Positions 25,408-37,439 of a stretch of 64,000 nucleotides of DNA are shown in pieces. The number at the start of each line of letters is the position of its first letter. Within the stretch, counting starts at the first letter, position 1. Under the pieces are notes generated by a model. It was not told where the DNA came from. It did not search any database and saw nothing but the letters and a program-made list of their open reading frames with translations. The DNA is from Torreya grandis (Eukaryota; Streptophyta; Pinopsida; Cupressales; Taxaceae): the NCBI GenBank assembly GCA_037957365.1, contig JARHVA010001190.1, forward strand, positions 623,001 through 687,000. The letters are read 5' to 3'. The position numbers and the translations under genes are program-made.

Positions 25408-26100
25408 GATTGTTCTCTCATGGAATGTGAGGGGTTTACATAGCCTCCTTAGAAGAAAAGCTATGCATCATTTAGTGTTGAATCATTCTCCTGACGTCCT
25501 TTGTATACAGGAGACTAAACTTTCTGTTGAGTCATGGTTTGCCTATAAGTCAAGTATTTGGTACTACAGTCATAGCCAGTGTGTGGGTGCGTTGGGGAGC
25601 TCTAGGGGACTTGCCATTTGCTGGAATCCAGAGAAAATAACACCTTACCACTGGTTATCAGATACCTCAGTCCTCTCAATGACGGCCTCCTCTTTGGAAT
25701 CTGGGGAGCTTATTCTACTAACCAATGTTTATGCTCCTATGGACCCTCCTAGGTAGCAGAAGTTATGGAATCACATTAGGTATGTCAGGAGTTATTATCC
25801 ATTCCTTGCCATGGATCATAATAGGGGACTTTAACGCTATTCTTAGCCTAAAAGAAAAGAGAGGTGGGCTGCCCAGGTTGGGTCTTTCTTCAGAGATCCT
25901 TTGGCAAAATATTGATCACCTCTGCCTGTCAGATGTCAAACCTATTAACGAGATTTTCACTTGGACCAATAGGAGAATTGGTGATGATGGCATAGCTGAG
26001 CGGCTTGATAGGTTTCTTGTCTCTTGTTACTAGCAGTCTAGCTCCACCTCCTTGGAGTCATAAATTCTTGATTGGAGAGGGTCTGACCATTGGCTGCTCA
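25408..26100 (+). pseudogene. LINE ORF2: EEP endonuclease domain
   Basis: Exonuclease-endonuclease-phosphatase domain that nicks target DNA for target-primed reverse transcription. Motifs in order: MIVLSWNVRGL (25408), DVLCIQETKL (about 25495), TNVYAPMDPPR (25720-25753) ending in TAG, WIIIGDFNAIL (about 25815) and, after two stops, GSDHWLL (about 26085), covering the Asn, Glu, Asp/Asn and Asp-His catalytic positions. One frame shift lies between about 25757 and 25810. The frame used upstream of 25408 is open and joins ORF1, so the Met at 25408 is the conventional ORF2 start by homology only. Confidence 0.85.
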
Positions 26101-28796
26101 AGCTGGCTACTAGTCATATTTGTGGGCCAAGGAAAGCTCCCTTTAAATTCTAGCTTATGTGGCTTCGAGAGGCATCCCTTTAGGACTTGATGGCGTAGTG
26201 GTGGAAATAGGGAGGACCCAACTATGGTACGGCAATGTTCTCATTTGCCAAGAAGCTGCAGAATGTCAAAAGGAAGCTAAAATTTTGGAATATCAATAGC
26301 TTTGGTAACCTTCACGCCATGAGAAAGAAGGCACAAGATCACCTTGATAGGGTCACCCGGCAAATCAGGGACATTGGCTTTTCTGAAGAGCTCCGCTCGG
26401 AAGAGGCTCTTACGAGCAATGAGCTGGCCGAATGGGATCTTCGTGAGGAAATTTTTTGGAAGCAGAAGGCTCAGATAGACTGGCTCCAGGAAGGCAATAG
26501 GAACACAACTTTCTTCCACAAGTTAGTTCAAGCTGGGCGCAATAGAAATTTCATCGCCTCCCTAATTAGCGCAGATGGAACTCGTCTGAATAATTCCCAA
26601 GCTATTTCTAGAGAAGTTGTCCATTTTTATTTGGCCTTGTTCTCAACTAGCCCACCAACTGCGGTGGAGGCCGAACACACAGTGTTGTCTTGTATACCCT
26701 CTATGGTGACTTTTGATATGAATGAGGCTCTTCTTCGACCGATTACTTTGGCGGAACTGGAAAAAGTGGTTTTCAACATGAATAGAGGCAAAGCTCCAGG
26801 GCCGGATGGATTCCCTATGGAATTCTATCAGGAATTCTGGGATATAATCAACCAGGATCTTTTGAATGTGGTCCAGGAATCCTTTGCCAACAAGGATATG
26901 TTGAGAGCTCTGAATGCTACCTTTCTTATTTTAATTCTAAAGAAGGATCAGGTGAATCAGCTGGACCATTTTAGGCCTATTGCGCTCTACAATGTGGTCT
27001 ATAAAATCATCACCAAGCTCATTGCGAAAAGATTAAAAGGCTGCCTCCCCATCATCATCTCGAAGGAACAGGGGGGCTTTGTTGTTGGCAAATAGATTCT
27101 GGACGAGGTGGTGATTGCCTCAGAAACTATCCATTCCATGAGTACCTCATGGGAAAAAGCTATGTTCATCAAGCTGGACTTAGCGAAGGCCTATGATAGG
27201 ATCAGCTAGAGTTTCTTGCAAAAAGTGTTGCTGGCCTTTGGTTTTCACCAGGATTGGATCCAGTGGGTGATGAGCTGTGTCACCACTCCTTATTCAGTCC
27301 TTATCAATGGGCAGCCCACTGAACTTTTTAGTGCTTCTAGAGGACTCCGCCAAGGTGACCCCCTCTCCCCTTATCTTTTTATAATTATGGTGGAGGGTCT
27401 TGGCAGGCTTATCAGGGCCCAGGTGTCCCAGAACAGGGTGCAGGGATGGAATTGGGGAGAGGACATAACCATTTCCCATTTGCAGTTTGTTGATGATACT
27501 ATCCTTACAAGGAGAGCGAGAATTAGGGAGGCAGAGGCTTTTCGAAGCACACTTGATGTGTATCTGGATGCTTCTAGGCAGAAGATAAATGACCATAAAT
27601 CTTCCATTTTCTTCTTCAATACTCCTAAGCCTATTCAAAGAAGGATTGCGAACACCTTGAGATTCCAAATTCAAGCTCTCTTGGTCATCTATTTGGGGAT
27701 CCCGATTGTTGTGGGAAGGCAACCAAGGTTATTCTGGCAGAATGTTCTAGAGAAACTCAAATAGAGGGTTGGTCATTAGACCCATAGATGGCTCTCTACG
27801 GCAAGAAGGGTCACTCTCCTGCAATCTGTGATTCAGGCACTGTCTATCTATCAAAGTATGGTGCAAGTTGCCCCCATATACTTCCTTAAGGAGTTTGATG
27901 CCCTCTCGCGATAATTTCTATGGAATGGCAACTTGTAGAGCACCCAGTGGAGTCTTATCAAATGGGATACAGTGTGTAGGCCAAAAAGAGATGGAGGACT
28001 TGGGCTGCGTTTAGCTCTCCTTTCCAGCCAAGCTCTTGCTGCTAAGTTATACTGGAGATGGTGCTCCAATCAGGGCCAGCTATGGGTGCATATTTTGTCA
28101 TTCAAATATTTTTTGGGGGCTGATTCGGCTGATATTTGTAGGCTGCCCTTGGAGAGGGGAGGGTCCATGGTGTGGCAGACTCTCAAACTGGGGGCACAAT
28201 TAGTCAAGCATAGCTTGTTCTAGATTTGCCACAGTGGAGCGGAGACTCTATTCTGGGAAGATTCCTGGGATGGTTCGCCCTCGCTTCTATCCTCTCATCC
28301 GCACCTCCAGCCTTTATGTGACGCTTTTTAGGAAGCAGGCTGGAATTTAGTTGCTCATTACAAGGAGGTTTTCAATTTAGGCATAGCCACTGGGTATCGA
28401 TGGAAAAATTCCTCTGATTGGCCTCTGGGAGGCTCTAGGGAGGAGCGACGGGAGCTGGATATGATCCTTGCCTCTCGTGGATGTAGCTTCTTACAAGGGC
28501 CTGATGTTCTGGCATGGGGAGGTGACTCTACTAGCCATTATTCGGTGGCTGTTGGATATAGCACTCTGGTGAAAGCAAGGGTCAGTGAAGATAATTTCTT
28601 GTGGGGGAAGAAAATTTGGAGCAGCCTATCTTGGCCCAAATGTAAGTTTTTCATGTGGATTTTAACTTATAACAGATGCCTTACCTGGGACAACCTCTGC
28701 AAACAGGGGTTCCAGGGTCTGTCTAAATGCGTCCTCTGCTACCAGAGTGAGGAAAATGGGGCACATATGTTCTTCCTCTGCCCCTTTGCTAAGTAG
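26101..28796 (+). pseudogene. LINE ORF2: reverse transcriptase and following domain
   Basis: RVT_1-type reverse transcriptase. One reading frame runs through 26235-28796 with stops but no frame shift. Landmarks: WKQKAQIDWLQEGNRNTTFFH (about 26455), NRGKAPGPDGFPMEFYQEFW (about 26780), FRPIALYNVVYKIITKL (about 26970), KLDLAKAYDRIS (27171-27206, then TAG in place of Trp), ASRGLRQGDPLSPYLF (about 27335), the catalytic FVDD at 27486-27497, and after RT the zf-RVT segment WPKCKFFMWI ... CVLCYQSEENGAHMFFLCPF (28635-28790). About a dozen TAG and one TAA codon lie in this stretch. Confidence 0.9.
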
Positions 28797-29179
28797 ATAT
28801 GGCATTCTTGGTGGAATGCGTGGGGCTGTCCTTGCTGGCATGTGGCCTCGCTCTCTGAATTCTGGAACTACTTAGGCAAGTCACTCTCTAAAGAGTCGAT
28901 CCTGCAGAAGGCTTGGGTAGCTGGTCCAACCTTTATATTGTGGAATATCTAGCTCAAAAGAAATAGGCACATCTTCCAGGAGACTCAGCAAGATTGGAGC
29001 GCCATCTAGAGGAGAGTATGTAGTTTGCTGGCTGAAACTTTGCTAGCAAAGGGTCTTACAGCGAATGACTTGGGAGCTGAAGACTGCGAACTGTATTCCA
29101 GGCTCTTAGGAGCTCACTCGATCAACTCCAGGATCGCGCCTCCCACTCGGCCTGTGTAGAACTCTAGGCATGGGGCTCA

Positions 29180-29643
29180 GCCTATTGACAGGAGTGGACA
29201 TTGGATGCCTCCTCCAGCTGGGATACTCAAAGTTAATATTGACGGCTCCTCCAAAGGCAACCTGAGAGCGGCTGGCATCGGGGGAGTGGGACGAAATAGT
29301 GAAGGTGAGATTCTATTTGTTTTTTCTATTTTCAAAGGCTGCCATACCAATAACCTCATGGAAGCGATGGCCATCTTGCAAGCAATGCAATTGTGCTGCC
29401 AGCATGGATGGAAGCGTGTTATTTGTGAGTCAGATTCTCAGGTTGTGATTAACCTGCTTAATAGTCAAAAAATTTAGAATGTGGACTGGCAGCTGGCGGG
29501 GGTTTCTCGACAGGCCCTCCAGCTCAGCACGTCCTTAGAATTAGTGGTTTTCAAGTATATTCCCAGGGAATGGAACGGAGTTGTGGACCATCTTGCTAAA
29601 TGGGCTGTTGATCAGGGGCCTAACTGGTGTGTCTTAAATTAGA
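29180..29643 (+). pseudogene. LINE ORF2: C-terminal RNase H (RVT_3 type)
   Basis: RNase H domain that would remove RNA from the RNA:DNA hybrid; found at the C-terminus of many plant L1-type LINEs. The frame reads GILKVNIDGSSKGNLRAAGI (29220-29279), NLMEAMAILQAMQLC (Glu of the active site), VICESDSQVVINLL (Asp) and, after a TAG at 29475, WNGVVDHLAKWAVDQGPNW. It ends at the TAG at 29641. Catalytic Asp/Glu/Asp residues are kept. Confidence 0.85.
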
Positions 29644-29914
29644 GGATGTTGTCAATTGAGTACTTACATGAGTTGAGTCATTTAATTGACCATGATAAAG
29701 AGTTGTAATTGTTGTTCCATTTTTTTTGAATAAAATTTTTACCCCTTTTAGTTAAAAAAATATATATATCCTATTAAAAAAATAGATATATCACATAATA
29801 AAATGGATATTATTAACATCAAATGTGATGCATGAACTTAAAAAATATAAAAATATAGATATTATTAATACTAAATAAAATGCATAAATATAATTGATTA
29901 AAAAAAATTAAGGT

Positions 29915-31060
29915 TGGTTTTGTATACATTATATTGATCCCTCGTTAACTTGCTTTAAAAAACAATTGTGTACATAGTCTAATGTCCAACTGGGGACATG
30001 ATGAGTTAACATCGTAGGATTTGAAATCCGTCCACTGAACTCAGCTCCTAGTACCAAATAAGGCACTTACAAGTGTAGATTCTGAGGTAGCTAAATGCCC
30101 AAATCAGTTGTCCAATGATTGTTTATACATTTAAAAGGTTATACAACTCTATATATTTGAAAAAAAGGCATTTTTTTATAGTTAAATAATATGTATTTCA
30201 AATAATGCAAAGAGCATTTCGTAATTTAATAGTTCATTTTCTAATATTTTTTTTAAATCATACAATTTGATATATTAATAAAAAATACATACATTGAATT
30301 AAAATTTTGATGAAAACATATATATCCAATTAAAAAAATTATTTTTTTCAATGATTGTTTACATATTTGAAAGAATATACAGTTTAGTATGTTTATTAAA
30401 AAAATAATAACATTTTTTTTTCAATTTAATAGACACTTTTCTAATTTAATGAAAAAACAAATTAATAAATCAATATAAAAGCATGTTTTGTTTGTTGGTA
30501 TAGTATACATTGAGTTGATCCCTCATTAACTTGCTTTAAGAACCTTTTGTGTGCACAATCTAATGTTCAACTGGGGACATGATGAGTTACCATCGTAGGA
30601 TTTGAAATTTATCTATTGAACTCATCTTCTCGTACCAACTAAGGCACTTGCAAGCTTAGATTTTGAGGTAGCTAGATGTTCAAATCAATTATCCAATGTT
30701 TGTTTATATATTTGAAAGATTAAATAACTCTTTATATTTTTTTTTAAAAAAACGTCTTTTTGATAACAAAATAATATTGATTTGAAATAAAGCAAACTTT
30801 TCACAATTTAATGGATCATTTTCTAATTTTAAAAAAATATATACAATTTAATCTATTAATAAAAGAACACATATATTGAATTAAATATTTTTGAAAAAAA
30901 TATATATTTAATTAAATAAATCGATATTTTTTTATAACAGAACATTTTAGAACTTAATAAAATACTTTTCTATTTATTTTTTTTTAAAGCAAGTTAATAT
31001 ATCAAAATGAAAGTATATATCAATTTAAATATATTAAAAAGTAGATATTTAAATGTTCCA
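29915..31060. repeat. Two tandem units of about 584 bp
   Basis: Unit 1 (about 29915-30497) and unit 2 (about 30498-31060) share a non-AT block (gatccctc-ttaacttgcttt, ctggggacatgatgagtta, atcgtaggatttgaaat, ttgaggtagcta) and then a long AT-rich part with the same landmarks. The phrase tggggacatgatgag recurs 584 bp apart. No coding potential; not matched to a known element. Confidence 0.75.
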
Positions 31061-32006
31061 CTATGGTAGATTTAGTATTAAAAGGTCAAATGACTAAATA
31101 CATCCACAGTGTCGTTATGGCTTTTGGTTGTGGTATATACTTGATGTATACATGGATTCATGGAGGGTTTCTTGTGGCTCATCCTCTATTTGATATGGAC
31201 CTCTTTAATTTTGGTTTGCGGTAGTTATATTGTAAAATAGTAAGATTTTATGATATTTATGAGTTTATTGATGATTGGTTTATATTTTTCACAATAATTC
31301 TTAATAGAAATATAATATATGTGTATAATATTTTAACAATATTATAGATATTAAATAATTTAATGATATTATAATATTTTATATTTATTTTTTATAACAT
31401 TATTATATTTTATAAGTATATATCTATCTTTATTTAATATATATAATAAATATATTATATAAATAATATACAATATTAAATATTGATATATTATAAATTG
31501 TATCTAATATATACAATAAAAATATTATAGTATATAATATTTATATATACAATATAATAAATATATTTATATTCTTATAACATTATTATATTTTCTAAGT
31601 ATATATCTATTTTATTTAATATATAAAATAAATATATTATATAATATAATATTTATATATACTATATAAATAATATTAAATATTATTATACTTTTTTATA
31701 ATTATAATTTATAAATATAAATCTATATTTACTTAGTTTATAATAATATATTATATAAATATATTACCTGTGTGTAATAATTTAGTAATATTAGAAATAT
31801 AAAATCATATAATTATATTATAATATAATATATGCATATTTTTATTGCATCTAATTTTGTCTAATATATACAATAATATTATTTTTATATATCATATAAT
31901 TAATATTATAATATATTTTGAATATATAATAATATGATATTTTATTAATAATACTATATTTATTTTATAAATATTATATACCTAAATATATAATAATAAA
32001 TAAAAG

Positions 32007-32079
<73 letters not shown>

Positions 32080-32350
32080 TTATATTATATTGTAAAGAGA
32101 GCATGCCACCTAGTATATATTATAAAATATATAATTAAAATATTATTTTTATTATAATATTACTATATTTTTTTTATTACAATAATAATAATATTATAAA
32201 TATTAATATTTTACAAATTATTTATAAATATAACATAATGATATATTATATATCTTTCTTGGCATTATATAGTATATTTGTAAATGTGAATAATATAATA
32301 TATTATTAATATTTTATAATATTATATAAATAAATTATGCAAATATATAA
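31061..32350. other. Extremely AT-rich DNA
   Basis: Mostly short A/T words (tataatatt, atataata) without coding sense. It contains the long (TA)n tract at 32011-32067. Such DNA can come from decayed transposon or microsatellite expansion; no element could be delimited. Confidence 0.6.
32011..32067. repeat. (TA)n microsatellite
   Basis: About 28 uninterrupted TA dinucleotides, continuing into ttatatttatattta. Confidence 0.9.
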
Positions 32351-35250
32351 AATCTTAGTACACTTGGATGCCCAAACTTGTTGCCACGCTAAAGGGCAAT
32401 TGTCGGCAGTTTGAGAGAAGTGGTAGTGGTGGTTTGAAGGAAGTGGTGGTGCAGAGCAGTTTGGTAGCACATGACACCATTTACATCAACCAGCACAAAG
32501 GATCATCCGCCTTTCATGGCCATCGAAGGGGTTAGTATTAACAATAGTACCAATAATAATCATCTTGCCAGTATGTTTGGGTAGTGATGGCTACTGCATC
32601 TACTTGCTGATAATGATCAGCTCATTTCATATTTTGCACATGCATAGGGAGTCGATCTTCACAAAAGTTATTATTTTGTAACTACTAAATTTTATCTGTA
32701 AATTGAGCCATTATTTCACAAATTTGTTGATCCTATCATATTTTTATTAACATGAAATTTTAATTTCAACGAGTCCTAGTGAGGATTTTTTGCTAATAGC
32801 TTTTCATATTTTTTGGAGAAGATAAAATATTTCTTTCAATGTGTTTGTTTTATTCACATCAAGATAATAGCCTCACCATACTTGGTCAAGACCTTTTTTT
32901 GTGTCAGAGAAATACTTATGTTGTACAAGTGTAAGGTGGCATGATCATTTGTTGGTTTCCTAAATATCAAATTCACCATAAGACTAATAAAATATGTTTT
33001 TTTATTGGTTACAGAGCCTTCAAAAAAAATTGGATGTATATCAATGGCCCAAAGGGAATTAGGTTCAGATAAGGCCCTACCTGTTGACAGAGTAGATGGT
33101 TGTGTGGGATTAATTTTTGATGTTCTATATTGCCCAGTAAATTTGGACAGGGCATCTAACCATTTTTTGTAGAGGAAGAAGCCTTGATTTTGAGAGAAGG
33201 AAGACTGATCCCAAAACTATGCTAGGTTTACATGATTTCAAAACAAGAAGATGGGGTTCTCAAAGAGGATTAGGTTTACACAGTTGCTTTACTACCCTTC
33301 AGGTAATATTTGAGTTTTTTTTTTAATAAACCTGAAGGACATTAGCTACGTAGACAGATATTGTCCAATTGTGTAATTTTATTTTATTTTTTTAGCTATA
33401 TTGTATTTCACTTCATAAATATACTTTCATATGTTATTTTTCACTATTGAGATTTTATTTTTTCAATTGAAAATATATTTAATTCTGTCCTACATGTACA
33501 AAGCAGATGTATACCTTATCAGAAGATAGGTCCGTGAAGGGTTTTGATTTTCAAAACAGAATTCTCTGGTGAGCAAGAGTATTTTATTCTTTTCTCTACA
33601 TAAATCAAACCCAAAAATAGAACATTTACTCTCACTTTATTTATGCAGTAATATTACAATTCTATCTGAAACAAAACCATAATAAATAAATTAGAAATCC
33701 CTACAACTGTTTAATCAGAATCAATTTTTTTGTCTGAGGTGATGTGTGCATCAAATACACATCTTAAATTTAGCCAAAATAGATGTAAGAAATAGGGTAA
33801 TGGTGGGTTAGATCTGGGAGACAAGGTGTTGGAAAGGACTAATGACACATTGCCCAAGTTATCCACCACATCCCTATTCAGACACATACTCGCCCACACG
33901 TTCGATGCCTCTATGCCACGTATATACCATGGCCCTGCTTGTTAGCTATCAACCTGTCAAAGATGTGTCAACATGTCAAAGATGTGTCAACATTTGTTTC
34001 ATCCTAAATAGCATATTCCATTTCTTCTCTCTTATGAGATGAATCTTGGGACCTTGCCCCACCGTATAAGCCTCCGGCTTAATAAGATACGTGACATTAT
34101 CAATGACCTATCAAAAATAAATGCATAATAATTGGAATCTTTAACTTGTTCTCTTCTTACCATGGCCTTGATTTAAGTTCTTATCTCCCCATATACATAA
34201 ATTTTGTATTTAGTTATGTATTCTTGTTAGCTATATTTTTGTTATTCTCAAAATCTATGGAGTTAATAGTTTTCCATTGGTCAACAATAGTGGTGCTATA
34301 CCAATTGATAATATTATCTCGTGGAGTGAACGTAATAACTATTTTTTAAGTGTAACACTTTTATATTTATGCTTCAGTGTAATACATATATCTATTATTA
34401 ATGAGAAGACATATATAACACAAATTAATAATATATTTTCCACGTTAGATTATAATGTTATTAGTTTATAACCAATCATCTAGCCACCATTATTAACAAT
34501 GTAGTTAATGTAATTTATATTTATAATTTTTATAATATTTTTAATATTAAAATGTTTGAGTATATATTACAATATTAATTTTATGTTTAACTATACATAA
34601 ATGTAATTAATGCTAGGTAACTCAACCACAGTTTAATTAAGATAGTTATTACTATTTATTTATTGAATATCAATAAATATTATTAAAATTTAATCACACA
34701 ATTTAATTAAAAGAATTATCTTTTATTAAATATATGTTCACAAATTAAATATAATTAATTTAACATAAAAAATTATTTGTAAAATTATCCATATAACAAT
34801 TCTTATACTTAAAAATAAATATTCAATCATAAATAATTTTCAATACAAATGAAGGAACCAAACTTCTAAACATTGTTTTTTTAATAACCTCCCATCCAAC
34901 ACTACTTTGAAGCTAAGAGCGTTTAATGGTATGGTATGATGCTAAAAGCGTTAATGGTATGGTGATACGTGAAGTATATGGTTCTTATCATCACCTCCAT
35001 GATTGAGTTGAGCATTAATTTACATTCTCGTTTAAATCATATAACACTGAGTGTCCGTATACAATTGCCATTACCATGTATTGTTATATTCTATATTCTA
35101 CCCAACCAGCATTATTTGGAAACCCATTGAGATGAGAAACACCACCCACAGCAAGATACTCCCTCCGCTCTTAAGAAAATAATTCCATACTGGATCAGCC
35201 TGTCGTCACTTATTGAATAATATTGATGGCTGCGCAGGAGGGTAGTAATA
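32351..35250. other. Intergenic DNA, no supported gene
   Basis: A less AT-rich island at about 32350-32600 contains agtggtagtggtggt-type G-rich words but no convincing reading. 33030-33310 has moderately complex sequence with no family I recognise. The rest is AT-rich. A small hairpin AAGCC/GGCTT lies at 34068-34080. This stretch would contain the 3' flank of the STIG1-like gene (minus strand) at its upper end. Confidence 0.5.
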
Positions 35251-35288
35251 ATAGTAGTACTAATAATGATAATAGTAATAGTAATGAA
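35245..35288. repeat. Imperfect TAATAG/TAA trinucleotide run after the STIG1-like stop
   Basis: Plus-strand taatagtag and aataatgataatag words just downstream (minus strand) of the stop codon, so probably inside the 3' UTR. No clear polyadenylation signal could be fixed. Confidence 0.5.
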
Positions 35289-35292
35289 AAAG

Positions 35293-35661
35293 CTAAGCAT
35301 AAGAGCAGATGCCGTAGTCACAACGAGCCCCAGCGGGGCACTTGTTACCACATTTCCCACAGTTGAGGACGTCGTAAGCGAGAGTAGAGCAGAAGCCATT
35401 GCAGCAGGTGGTAGAGTATTTGCACTTGTATTTGCAGCGCCCGCAGTTGCGACTGTCTGTGAGCACGTTGACGCACTTGTTCTTGCAGCAGTATGGCCCT
35501 GCAGAGTTGGGGTCTTTCACACATACATCCGGATTTTTTTTGCACTTTACAGCTTTGGGTTTTTTCATCTCCGCCAGAAACCTGCTCATTCCTTGTGCCT
35601 CTGCAACTATTAACGCCATCACCAAAATTAGCCCAATGCTCCACTTCATCGCTAATGCCAT
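35293..35661 (-). CDS. STIG1-like secreted cysteine-rich protein
   Basis: A 122-residue protein, intact and intronless, as is usual for this family. Residues 1 to about 24 form a signal peptide (a basic residue, then GLILVMALIVAEAQG), so it is expected to be secreted to the apoplast. The mature part has 16 cysteines in the STIG1 arrangement, including CVKDPNSAGPYCCKNKC, the repeated pair NCGRCKYKC and NCGKCGNKC, and the C-terminal CDYGICSYA. In angiosperms STIG1 proteins act at the stigma and pollen tube surface and bind receptor kinases or lipids; the role in this species is unknown. The start at 35661 gives the full signal peptide; a second Met lies at codon 5. The stop is TAG at 35293. A W-box core TTGACC lies upstream at 35719-35724. 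This is the only clearly intact host gene seen. Confidence 0.9.
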   Translation of the reverse strand: MALAMKWSIGLILVMALIVAEAQGMSRFLAEMKKPKAVKCKKNPDVCVKDPNSAGPYCCKNKCVNVLTDSRNCGRCKYKCKYSTTCCNGFCSTLAYDVLNCGKCGNKCPAGARCDYGICSYA

Positions 35662-35761
35662 AGTTGGGTGTTGTTGATCACAGATCTCCGTGAGCGGGCA
35701 ATATGTACAACTGGGGGGTTGACCAAACCAAATAATTAGACACTTTAATCGAAGCAGTCGT

Positions 35762-37439
35762 GCACGAGCATTTGAGTAAAATGGTGGCCAAGTTTAGCGG
35801 AATTCCTGCTCATCCACCTGCACGAAGCCTGCTGCTTTTTAATTGGCATTGAATATTTCGATTAAAATGTAAAGCCAAGTACCTTCGCCGTCACGCCAGG
35901 TTTCCGCGCTAATCGTAATACATTTGACATTTCACAACTTTTTTCTTGGATGGGGAGTAACAACTTTATGACGCAAAACTTGAGCACCAAGTATTGGCAT
36001 TACTAGAGGGAATGAACTCAGAAAACCTTTTATGGGTTTCCATGGCCACAACATGGTGTACACACCTAAAAATAGCTCTATGCTTATTATTAATTGTTAA
36101 ATTGAATATATATAAGATATTGGCATATTTGTGAGTTATTTATTTAAATTAAGTGTTATTTTCATAATTACTATTTTCAATAATTTTTTGATATATTTTT
36201 ATAATAATTTGTAATTGTTATTACTTTTAGATTCAAGATTTTTATTACTCTTTCCTCTTTTAAAATTATGGACTTGACATTTTTGGTATGTCAAAAGCAT
36301 CAACTCTATAGTTTTGGTAGGCTTCTACTGGACATTTTTACCTTTCGCTCAATGTGACCTTTCTTTTGTTATTTTTTATTTTTCAAACATTGAATGTTGT
36401 TTTGCGCACTAGTAAGGTTCTACTTTGAATTCAAGACATTTATAAATACACAAGCACCCTAGTACATTCATAGATCTATGGAATAGATATATCTATGAGC
36501 GATCTAAATTGTATCTAGTGATTTGTGCACAGTTGCATAGGCATGCACATCTCCCCACAATGAAGCTTTACAAAATGTATAGGCTCTTACACGCTAATCC
36601 CTCAATCCATCAACACCTTCCAACCTGTACATGACCTCCAAAACTCAAGAACCACATGTTAACTCCTTGTTTCCATGTGACGCAACAATTGACACTCTCC
36701 ACGTGTATGCCATGCCAAGATATTGCATGCTAGAAGTTCAATTACACATATACAGTAAGTCCAATCGTAACTCGAGCACAAAATGAACCATTCTTCTAAC
36801 CATCTTCTTTTCTAACTGTCATCTATAATAACCACCTTCTTATAATGACATACATATATTATTAACCATCCCATCCTAAAAGGATCAAAATCACATTTTG
36901 ATAAGATGTTGTTAGCATGCCTTGAGTGTCTATTATGTCATACACATCTATAACTCACATGCAATCGGGAAAACTTAGTAGGAACCATTTCCCCCTTCTA
37001 ATAATCAGAACCTGCATTCCTAATCTTTTTTAAAATTACATATGTATGTATTTTTCTAGATTAGTTTACATTGAATCTAAATTACATTTTACTGCAAATA
37101 CTTCTGCATTAAAATGTGTTTTGGTTTACTACAATATTATTTTTAATTTTCTTATTCTATAACTCATAAATAACTAAATAATATTACATGGTTGTCCCTC
37201 GCACTAGTTTCCTATGCCCTGTGGTGTAGATGATTAATACCAAAGCAAAAGTTCTCATATGCTTGTAAACATGCAAGCATAATGAAAGAAATAATGATAG
37301 ATTCAAGGAGTTGAGCGGGAACATGGATTTGAATTCCAGATTTGAGCAAGGTAAAAATGATGTACATGTCTCAGGTCAAGAAGGGCTCAACAAAAATTTA
37401 ACCACATAACCTTACAAGAGAGGGAAATTTTTGTGACCG
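35762..37439. other. Intergenic DNA, no supported gene
   Basis: Region upstream of the STIG1-like gene. Moderately AT-rich, no convincing coding frame or element ends. The promoter of the STIG1-like gene would lie in the part nearest 35700, but no TATA box could be assigned with confidence. Confidence 0.5.

Larger units (their letters stand above)
23921..29763 (+). mobile_element. L1-type LINE, near full length, inactivated mainly by TAG codons
   Basis: A GC-richer block (about half G+C against AT-rich flanks) encodes DUF4283 and CCHC (ORF1), EEP endonuclease, reverse transcriptase and a C-terminal RNase H, the domain order of plant L1-type LINEs. The 3' end runs into an A-rich tail (29753-29760). 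Candidate target-site duplications flank it: atatatccaattagaa (23905-23920) and atatatcctattaaaa (29764-29779), 14 of 16 bases alike. If these are right, the 5' leader is only about 17 nt, so slight 5' truncation is possible. Nearly all reading-frame lesions are in-frame TAG codons. Confidence 0.85.

Noticed and set aside
24224..29643. TAG reassigned as a sense codon in the LINE
   Set aside because: The TAGs replace both Trp and Gln, the copia copies in the same DNA end and break with TAG, TAA and TGA, and the STIG1-like gene ends with TAG. Methylation decay is the simpler cause.
34068..34080. Hairpin AAGCC/GGCTT as part of an RNA gene or terminator
   Set aside because: The stem is 5 bp, there is no tRNA or snRNA context, and such stems are expected by chance.
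33711..34471. Several short frames of 60-70 codons
   Set aside because: Low-complexity or AT-driven, overlapping on both strands, no recognisable domain or start context.
35266..35677. Plus-strand and other-frame reading frames over the STIG1-like gene
   Set aside because: They are shadows of the minus-strand gene; only that frame has a signal peptide and the family cysteine pattern.
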